Source: an uncultured Clostridia bacterium (GTDB lineage: Bacteria; Bacillota; Clostridia; Christensenellales; QALW01). From it: a DNA stretch of 6,019 nucleotides. The notes under the pieces were generated by a model that was given only the letters and a program-made list of their open reading frames with translations, did no database searches and was not told where the DNA came from. Each line of letters starts with the position of its first letter. Within the stretch, counting starts at the first letter, position 1. Shown piece by piece: positions 1-4,678 of the stretch. The stretch is taken from NCBI GenBank assembly GCA_900550765.1, contig URTC01000110.1, positions 1-6,019 of the forward strand, read 5' to 3'. Both the position numbers and the translations under genes were made by a program.

Positions 1-577
1 CAGGCAATATATGCGAGGATAGGATACTCGTATGTTTTTTCCCCAACGCCTTTATCATGCGCCGAATTTCTATGATTTGTTTAGGGTCAAGCCCAACGGT
101 GGGCTCGTCCAGAATCAGCACCTCCGGATTCCCCACCAGCGCCTGAGCCATCCCCACACGTTGCTGATAGCCTTTGGAAAGATTGCCGATACGACGATGA
201 ATCACATCGGTAAGCTTCACCAGCTGCGCGATCTCGTCAATATGTCCGGGAATCGCACTTGCCTTTACGTCTTTAATCGCACATACGAACTTCAAGTATT
301 CCAGCACCGTCATCTCTTGGTAAATCGGCGGATGCTCCGGAAGATACCCGATATGCTTTTTGACCTCCCGTGGATTTTTCAGGATATCATATCCCGCAAT
401 ACGGGCAGTACCGCTAGTGGCGGAAATATAGCCGGTAATGATATTCATTGTAGTGCTCTTTCCCGCACCGTTGCGCCCAAGGAACCCGACTATCGCGCCT
501 TTTTTCACCTTAAAGCTGATATTGTCCACTGCCAGCTTCTTGCCGTAGAGTTTTGTTAGATTTTCTATTTCTATCAT
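1..577 (-). CDS. ABC-2 type exporter ATP-binding protein (Gld/Nos-like), 3' end outside window
   Basis: The first 192 codons of an ABC transporter ATPase, cut by the left edge. It would hydrolyse ATP on the cytoplasmic face to power a separate membrane permease, which probably lies just outside the window. Visible motifs: Walker A GRNGAGKST at about residues 34-42; YLPEHPPIY at 79-86, where glutamate takes the usual Q-loop position, as is common in the GldA/NosF/CcmA-like branch; signature LSKGYQQR at 133-140; Walker B VLILDEPT at 153-160 with catalytic Glu158; D-loop GLDP at 162-165; switch His189 in SSHI. All catalytic elements are present, so the visible part looks functional. The ATG at 577 is preceded by GGAGG at a 7-nt spacing and sits 14 bp after the dnaB stop, suggesting co-transcription with dnaB. 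Family assignment is firm. The substrate is unknown; in the Gld/Nos branch it ranges from gliding auxiliary factors to peptides or drugs. Confidence 0.93.
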   Translation of the reverse strand, partial: MIEIENLTKLYGKKLAVDNISFKVKKGAIVGFLGRNGAGKSTTMNIITGYISATSGTARIAGYDILKNPREVKKHIGYLPEHPPIYQEMTVLEYLKFVCAIKDVKASAIPGHIDEIAQLVKLTDVIHRRIGNLSKGYQQRVGMAQALVGNPEVLILDEPTVGLDPKQIIEIRRMIKALGKKHTSILSSHILP

Positions 578-584
578 AAAGGGT

Positions 585-589
585 CCTCC
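585..589 (-). promoter_or_regulatory. Shine-Dalgarno site of the ABC ATPase gene
   Basis: GGAGG on the minus strand lies 7 nt before the ATG at 577, inside the 14-bp gap after the dnaB stop codon (592-594). It fixes the start of the ABC gene. The gap has no room for a promoter or terminator, so the two genes are probably read from one message. Confidence 0.8.
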
Positions 590-591
590 CA

Positions 592-1938
592 TTATTCATC
601 GTCCCGATAGGATCTGCTCAAGAACTGTGTAAGCTCCGGCTTCCAGGTAAGCTCTACCGTACCGGTAGAACCGTTGCGCTGCTTGGCAATAATGATCTGC
701 GCCAGATTTTTATCCACGTCTTCATCGGCATCCTGATAATACCCCGGCCGATGGACCAACATAACTACATCGGCAGCCTGTGCGATGGCACCGGATTCCC
801 GCAGATCCGAAAGCATCGGCGTATGATCTTTTCTTCCGCTGGTTACGCCACGGTTCAGCTGTGACAGTACAATCACCGGCACATTCAGCGTACGCGCCAG
901 TCCCTTTAACTGACGGGAAAGCTCCGATACTTCTTGCTGACGGCTTTCTTTGGTATTGGTAGCCATCAGAGAGATATAGTCGACCACTACAAGCGCAAGA
1001 TCTTTGATCCGCCGGCATTTACTGCGTATTTCCGCCACACCGATCTGCCCGGTATCATCAATATAAAGTTTAGAATTATTCAGCAATTCCGTCGCGTCAT
1101 AAATGCTTTCCCAATCCGCCTGGGAAAGATCTCCCTTGCGAATCTTATTTCCGTCAACCCCCGCAGCGGTACCGATCAGACGCATTAATAAATCATTTCG
1201 GCTCATTTCCAGGCTGAAAAACGCAACAGATTTCTTTTCCACCATGGCCGCATGTGCGGCTATATTCATCGCAAGGCTCGTTTTTCCCATGCTTGGCCGG
1301 CCGGCAATAATAATAAGGTTTGCCGGCTGCAGGCCGCCCGTTATATCATCTATTTCATAAAAGCCCGTAGGTACACCGCGCGTTTTGCCATGATTCAAAT
1401 AAATCTCACGAATTTCCTCATAAACCTCATTTACCGTCTCGCTTACATGGCAAAGACGTGACGATTCATTATTCATGGCAATATTAAACAGCGCCCGCTC
1501 CGTCGTTTCAATAATATCCTTGGCAGGCTCTTCAGCAGTATAACAATCGGATACAGAATCACTCAAAGAAGTGATCAGCTGCCGCAGTTTATATTTTTCT
1601 ACCACAATATCAGCATAATGCGTGACATTGGCAACGCTGGGAACCACATCGGTAAGCTCCGTCAAATAACTGATACCGCCCACATTTTCCAAACTGCCGC
1701 GCTTAACCAGCTCACTGGAAAGCGTGACAATATCAATAGGCCTGTCCGCCTTCAGCAGCTCGCACATGGCTTCATAGATTTCCTGATTATTGGTACGGTA
1801 AAAGTAATCCTTATGTTTTATTTTTTCATACACTGCGTTAATGCAATCGGAATTGAGCAAAATGGCCCCCAAGACCGATCGCTCACTTTCAATATCGTTA
1901 GGCATCATCCGCACTGTGTTATTTTCCAAACGTTTCAC
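592..1938 (-). CDS. dnaB: Replicative DNA helicase DnaB (DnaC in Bacillus nomenclature)
   Basis: Hexameric 5'-3' helicase that unwinds the replication fork and recruits primase. At 448 codons it has the usual family length. The N-terminal helical domain begins around residue 13 (PNDIESERSVLGAIL, equivalent to the common N-EAEQ-VLGA). A linker leads to the RecA-like motor from about residue 187 (GVPTGFYEIDDITGGL). Walker A is GRPSMGKT at 213-220, FSLEMS lies at 241-246, Walker B LVVVDYISLM at 316-325, VIVLSQLNR at 355-363, and AKQRNG with the likely arginine finger at 418-423. One oddity: the segment usually reading DLRESGAIEQDAD is DLRESGAIAQAAD here (378-390). The start is uncertain. GTG at 1938 has GGAG only 1 nt upstream, whereas the in-frame TTG at 1929 has the same GGAG at 10 nt, so the true start may be 1929. 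The ABC ATPase gene follows 14 bp downstream. Confidence 0.97.
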   Translation of the reverse strand: MKRLENNTVRMMPNDIESERSVLGAILLNSDCINAVYEKIKHKDYFYRTNNQEIYEAMCELLKADRPIDIVTLSSELVKRGSLENVGGISYLTELTDVVPSVANVTHYADIVVEKYKLRQLITSLSDSVSDCYTAEEPAKDIIETTERALFNIAMNNESSRLCHVSETVNEVYEEIREIYLNHGKTRGVPTGFYEIDDITGGLQPANLIIIAGRPSMGKTSLAMNIAAHAAMVEKKSVAFFSLEMSRNDLLMRLIGTAAGVDGNKIRKGDLSQADWESIYDATELLNNSKLYIDDTGQIGVAEIRSKCRRIKDLALVVVDYISLMATNTKESRQQEVSELSRQLKGLARTLNVPVIVLSQLNRGVTSGRKDHTPMLSDLRESGAIAQAADVVMLVHRPGYYQDADEDVDKNLAQIIIAKQRNGSTGTVELTWKPELTQFLSRSYRDDE

Positions 1939-1953
1939 TCTCCGTTTTAAAAA

Positions 1954-1992
1954 GCCGTCCTCTACTTTCCTATTTTATATCAAACCGACGGC
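1954..1992 (-). repeat. Inverted repeat around the dnaB promoter, possible weak terminator of the HIT gene
   Basis: On the minus strand GCCGTC (1992-1987) is matched by GACGGC (1959-1954), which is followed directly by five T residues (1953-1949). In a read-through transcript from the HIT gene this could form a 6-bp stem with a ~27-nt loop and a U-run. The large loop makes it a poor intrinsic terminator. The repeat also brackets the predicted dnaB -10 box, so it could be an operator or chance. Confidence 0.25.
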
Positions 1993-2000
1993 AAAGTAAA
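1972..2000 (-). promoter_or_regulatory. Predicted sigma-A-type promoter for dnaB
   Basis: On the minus strand TTTACT (2000-1995) and TAAAAT (1977-1972) are separated by exactly 17 bp, matching 4 of 6 and 5 of 6 consensus bases. Transcription would begin near 1965, leaving an untranslated leader of about 27-36 nt before the possible dnaB starts (1938 or 1929). It lies in the only sizeable gap of the minus-strand block, between the HIT gene and dnaB. The surroundings are AT-rich, so chance similarity is possible. Confidence 0.5.
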
Positions 2001-2039
2001 TAAATTATCCTTAATTTTAAATAAATATTCACAGAATTT

Positions 2040-2381
2040 TCAGCCAAACTGCTCTCCGAACTGTTTTCCGCCCAAAATATGAAAATGAAGATGCAGTACC
2101 GTTTGCCCTCCGTTTTTTCCCACATTGCTCACCAAACGAAAGCCGTCATGCAGCCCTTGCTCTTTGGCAATCCGCCCGATCACCTCAAAAATATGCGCAA
2201 TCAGCGCACCGTCCTCAGGTGCAAGCGCAGCCGCACTCTGAATATGCTTTTTAGGAATCACAAGAATATGCACCGGCGCGGCGGGTGCAATATCTTGAAA
2301 TGCCAGCACGGACGCATCCTCATATACCTTTTTTGAAGGAATTTCCCCTTTTACGATTTTACAAAAAATACAATCATTCAT
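2040..2381 (-). CDS. HIT-family nucleotide-binding protein (Hint-like)
   Basis: A 113-residue histidine-triad protein of normal family length. Hint-type members hydrolyse nucleoside phosphoramidates and aminoacyl-adenylates in the cytoplasm; the physiological substrate in bacteria is mostly unsettled. The histidine triad HLHFHIL lies at residues 97-103, with His99 the expected nucleophile, preceded by GGQTV. The N-terminal CIFCKI (Cys4, Cys7) and PKKHI (His46) are the usual zinc-binding positions in bacterial members. The frame stays open 12 codons further upstream (to 2417), but the ATG at 2381 is chosen because it gives the canonical start MNDCIFCKI and has AAAGGA 9 nt before it. That ribosome site lies inside the last codons of mtaB, whose stop is 4 bp upstream, so translation is probably coupled. 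No convincing terminator follows it. Confidence 0.93.
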   Translation of the reverse strand: MNDCIFCKIVKGEIPSKKVYEDASVLAFQDIAPAAPVHILVIPKKHIQSAAALAPEDGALIAHIFEVIGRIAKEQGLHDGFRLVSNVGKNGGQTVLHLHFHILGGKQFGEQFG

Positions 2382-2385
2382 TGCT

Positions 2386-3663
2386 TTATATCCTTTCGCC
2401 AAGCAGCCCATCTTCACTAAGCTGCGTTATTTTTACAAAAACGATTTTCCCTGCCAGTCCTTCTCCCGGAAACGATACCTGCAAATGCTCTTTTGTTAAG
2501 CCATACTGCCTGCCGCCAAAATCATTTTCACACAGCACACTTTTGGTCATTCCGATAAATTGCCGGCGATATTCCTTGCTTTTCTGTTCACAAAGCGCGG
2601 AAAGCTGCGCCGCCCGTGCCGCCTTTACACTTTTAGGCAGCTGTCCTTCCATTACAGCCGCGCGTGTCCCCTCTCTTGCCGAATAAGGAAACACATGCAC
2701 CCAGGCAAACCCTACTTTCTCCGTAAAAGCCAGCGTTTGGCGGAATTCTTCCTCTGTTTCTCCGGGGAATCCGACAATAATATCCGTAGAAATTGCCGAA
2801 AGAGGATCGAGCTTTCTGATCTTTTCCACAGCCTGGAAATATTCCTCCGCCGTATACCTCCGGTTCATTCGCTTCAGCACCGTATCGCTGCCCGATTGCA
2901 GAGAGAGATGATACTGCCGGCAGAACTCTTCCTTTGCGCATACGCGAGCAAGAAACGCATCGGTAATAATATTCGGCTCCAATGAGCCCAGCCGTACGCG
3001 TTCAATCCCGTCGATGGCAGCGATGCGTTCCACCGCATCAGCAAGACTGACGGAAAAGTTCCATTCTCTTCCATAAGAAGAAAGATGAATGCCGTTAAGT
3101 ACGATTTCGCAAAACCCCGCGCGGGCAAGCTCGCGGCACTGCTCTTCAATGTGCTCAAGCTCCCGGGAGCATTCCCGGCCGCGCACGTAAGGAATAATGC
3201 AATAGGAGCAAAAATTATTGCAGCCATCCTGTATTTTAATAAACGCCCTTGTTTTTTCACCCAGGGAATCCGGAAGCTCCTGATATGCAGAAAAATGCGT
3301 CATATCTTCTACAGAACAACCCTTCAGGCCGCTTAAGATCATAGCCGGCAAATTTTGCTTCTGGGTGTTTCCCGCTACGATAGAAACACCGGGAATTCCA
3401 TAAAACAGTTCCGGTGCCTTTTGCGCCGCACAGCCGGTCACTGCAATAACCGCCGATGAATTTTTTGCTACGGCTCTGCGCACCAGCTGACGGGATTTTC
3501 TCTCGCCTTCAGCCGTTACGCAGCAGGTATTGATAATATAAACCTCGGCTAACTCGTCAAACTCTACAATGGTATAGCCGTTTTTCTTCATCATTTCGGC
3601 CAGGGCCTGTGTTTCACACTGATTGACCTTACATCCCAGCGTGGTAAGCGCGCACCTAAACAT
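2386..3663 (-). CDS. mtaB: tRNA (t6A37) methylthiotransferase MtaB
   Basis: Radical-SAM enzyme that adds a methylthio group to C2 of N6-threonylcarbamoyladenosine at position 37 of tRNAs decoding ANN codons, giving ms2t6A and supporting decoding accuracy. It has 425 residues, normal for the family. The N-terminal methylthiotransferase domain has the three ligands for the auxiliary 4Fe-4S cluster: Cys11 (TLGCKVNQ), Cys47 (NTCCVT) and Cys78 (VTGCAAQ). The radical-SAM domain has Cys148, Cys152 and Cys155 in GCNNFCSYCIIP, followed by HLSLQSGSD (252-260) and TDIIVGFPGET (293-303). A TRAM-like RNA-binding segment fills about residues 366-415. LTTLGCKVNQCET at the N-terminus favours MtaB over MiaB or RimO. 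The ATG at 3663 overlaps the end of rsmE by 8 bp and has a G-rich ribosome site (GGGGG) just upstream, so the two genes are probably translationally coupled. Confidence 0.95.
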   Translation of the reverse strand: MFRCALTTLGCKVNQCETQALAEMMKKNGYTIVEFDELAEVYIINTCCVTAEGERKSRQLVRRAVAKNSSAVIAVTGCAAQKAPELFYGIPGVSIVAGNTQKQNLPAMILSGLKGCSVEDMTHFSAYQELPDSLGEKTRAFIKIQDGCNNFCSYCIIPYVRGRECSRELEHIEEQCRELARAGFCEIVLNGIHLSSYGREWNFSVSLADAVERIAAIDGIERVRLGSLEPNIITDAFLARVCAKEEFCRQYHLSLQSGSDTVLKRMNRRYTAEEYFQAVEKIRKLDPLSAISTDIIVGFPGETEEEFRQTLAFTEKVGFAWVHVFPYSAREGTRAAVMEGQLPKSVKAARAAQLSALCEQKSKEYRRQFIGMTKSVLCENDFGGRQYGLTKEHLQVSFPGEGLAGKIVFVKITQLSEDGLLGERI

Positions 3664-4384
3664 CCATTTCCCCCATCAGGCATAAAATGACAGCCCCGGC
3701 GGCAATAGCGGCTGTCTCCGCCCGCAGGATACGTCTGCCCAAGCTTACACTAACGGCTCCGGCGTTCTCCAGACTTTTATGCTCTGCCTCGGTAATTCCG
3801 CCTTCAGGACCTATAAAATAGGCGGCACTTTGGCTTTTCCTTACCGCCTTTGCTATACTTACGGATTTTTCTTCTTCATAGGCTGTCAGCTTTAATGGAT
3901 ATTGGGAAAGCTTTTCAACGGCACTTTGAAAGGTACAGACCGGCTCAATTGCAGGAACCTTGGAACGGCCGCACTGCTTGCAGGCCTCCAATGCAATTTT
4001 CTGCCAACGCGCCTGCTTATGCGCCTCCTCCGGCGTTATTTTTACCACCGTTCGCTCTGTAAGCACCGGCACAATACGGCTGACGCCAAGCTCCGCGGCC
4101 TTTTGTATGACAAAATCCATTTTTTCATTCTTAATCACGGATTGAAACAGCACAAGCTCTGTTTGGGGCTCATTTTTATTTTGAAAGCAGCGCTCAATCC
4201 GCGCTGCGCACTTCTCACCGCAAGCTGTCAGCGTACATTCGTAATCCATACCGCTGCCGTCGCAAACAAGAATCTGTTCGCCCGGCTCCAGACGCAGCAC
4301 CCGACAGATATGCGCAGATTCCGCCCTATCAAACAACACGGTATTTCCTGTGATATTCTCTTTTAACGCATAAAACCGGCGCAT
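3656..4384 (-). CDS. rsmE: 16S rRNA (uracil-1498-N3)-methyltransferase RsmE
   Basis: SPOUT-class methyltransferase that uses S-adenosylmethionine to methylate N3 of U1498 in helix 44 of 16S rRNA on the small subunit. It has 242 residues, typical for the family. An N-terminal PUA-like RNA-binding domain (about 1-70; MRRFYAL, HICRVLRL, CDGSG) precedes the knotted catalytic domain, with KMDFVIQKAAELGV (88-101), EACKQCGR (133-140), the SAM-loop FIGPEGGIT (190-198) and LGRRILRAETA (215-225). The frame is open to 4435, but the start is set at ATG 4384: it gives the canonical N-terminus, has GAGG 5 nt upstream, and the predicted promoter places the transcript start at about 4408, downstream of the other candidate starts (4435 and 4411). 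First gene of the rsmE-mtaB-HIT unit. Its stop codon lies inside the mtaB start region. Confidence 0.95.
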   Translation of the reverse strand: MRRFYALKENITGNTVLFDRAESAHICRVLRLEPGEQILVCDGSGMDYECTLTACGEKCAARIERCFQNKNEPQTELVLFQSVIKNEKMDFVIQKAAELGVSRIVPVLTERTVVKITPEEAHKQARWQKIALEACKQCGRSKVPAIEPVCTFQSAVEKLSQYPLKLTAYEEEKSVSIAKAVRKSQSAAYFIGPEGGITEAEHKSLENAGAVSVSLGRRILRAETAAIAAGAVILCLMGEMDV

Positions 4385-4414
4385 ACAAACCTCTGTTACG
4401 GCAGAATTCATTTT

Positions 4415-4443
4415 ATTATACCGCACAAATACCATTTTGTAAA
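4415..4443 (-). promoter_or_regulatory. Strong sigma-A-type promoter for rsmE-mtaB-HIT
   Basis: On the minus strand TTTACA (4443-4438) and a perfect TATAAT (4420-4415) are separated by 17 bp, matching 11 of 12 consensus bases. Transcription would begin around 4408, giving a ~24-nt leader before the rsmE ATG at 4384. The position also rules out the longer reading of rsmE. It fires divergently from the plus-strand promoter at 4537-4565, with about 93 bp between the two -35 boxes. Confidence 0.8.
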
Positions 4444-4536
4444 TTAAATTAGTAACTGCAAAAGACTATAACTCCTATAAGAATCCTGATCTGTTTGCTT
4501 TTATTAAAAGTAAAAAAAATAATTTTATGCCAGATA

Positions 4537-4565
4537 TTGACTTCTAAAATAGTATTTTATATACT
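4537..4565 (+). promoter_or_regulatory. Strong sigma-A-type promoter for the secreted-protein gene
   Basis: TTGACT (4537-4542) and TATACT (4560-4565) are separated by exactly 17 bp, each matching 5 of 6 consensus bases. An A/T tract at about 4511-4527 lies where an UP element would sit. Initiation is expected near 4571-4573, leaving a leader of about 107 nt before the ATG at 4679. The -10 box is embedded in a perfect inverted repeat, suggesting control by a DNA-binding regulator. Confidence 0.75.
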
Positions 4566-4567
4566 AT
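4549..4567. repeat. Perfect 7-bp inverted repeat over the -10 box (operator candidate)
   Basis: ATAGTAT (4549-4555) and ATACTAT (4561-4567) are exact reverse complements separated by 5 bp, centred at 4558. The right arm covers most of the TATACT -10 box and the left arm lies in the spacer. A dimeric repressor bound here would block RNA polymerase. Regulator unknown. The AT-rich composition makes a chance palindrome possible. Confidence 0.45.
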
Positions 4568-4571
4568 GAGA

Positions 4572-4678
4572 GAAAGCGGCTTTATTCCCGCTGCAAAAAG
4601 GGATGAAAAAATTTCCGCCGTACCGGAGGTGCCGCTAAAAGGTCTAATAAACCTTTAAGAAAAAGAAGATAACCGCGT
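4572..4678 (+). promoter_or_regulatory. Structured 5' leader RNA of the secreted-protein gene, class not recognised
   Basis: This is the ~107-nt untranslated region between the predicted transcription start and the ATG at 4679. Pairings found by eye: an outer 6-bp helix AGCGGC (4575-4580) with GCCGCT (4631-4636); a 7-bp hairpin 4611-4617 with 4624-4630 (two G-U pairs, 6-nt loop) whose last base abuts the outer helix; a short TCCC/GGGA helix (4586-4589, 4600-4603); and a separate hairpin AAAGGT/ACCTTT (4638-4643, 4651-4656). An alternative hairpin AGCGG/CCGCT (4575-4579, 4588-4592) competes with the outer helix. The region is much richer in G and C than the promoter just upstream. It matches no riboswitch consensus I could recall, and there is no clear terminator U-run. 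The ribosome site before 4679 is weak (AAGAAG about 11 nt away), which would suit translational control. Function is inferred only. Confidence 0.4.

Noticed and set aside
32..559. Plus-strand ORF of 175 codons opposite the ABC ATPase
   Set aside because: It is antisense to a frame with all ABC motifs intact and shows no recognisable protein features; a shadow ORF.
2382..2417. Twelve-codon N-terminal extension of the HIT protein
   Set aside because: It overlaps the end of mtaB and adds residues before the canonical MNDCIFCKI start, which has its own well-spaced ribosome site.
2633..3336. Several 80-140 codon ORFs on both strands within mtaB
   Set aside because: All are alternative frames of the clearly conserved mtaB reading frame.
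4385..4435. Seventeen-codon N-terminal extension of RsmE
   Set aside because: It overlaps the predicted -10 box and transcription start of the promoter at 4415-4443, and the family N-terminus begins at ATG 4384.
4498..4510. Palindrome CTTTTATTAAAAG in the divergent intergenic region
   Set aside because: Simple AT-rich sequence in which short palindromes are expected by chance; not placed over a core promoter element.
4572..4640. c-di-GMP, FMN, fluoride, guanidine or ydaO-type riboswitch
   Set aside because: The conserved core sequences I know for these classes (for example the GCAAAGCC core of c-di-GMP-I) are absent; only the general multi-helix shape is suggestive.
4638..4656. Hairpin AAAGGT/ACCTTT as an intrinsic terminator
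   Set aside because: The stem is AT-rich and only 6 bp, and it is followed by A-rich sequence rather than a T-run on the plus strand.
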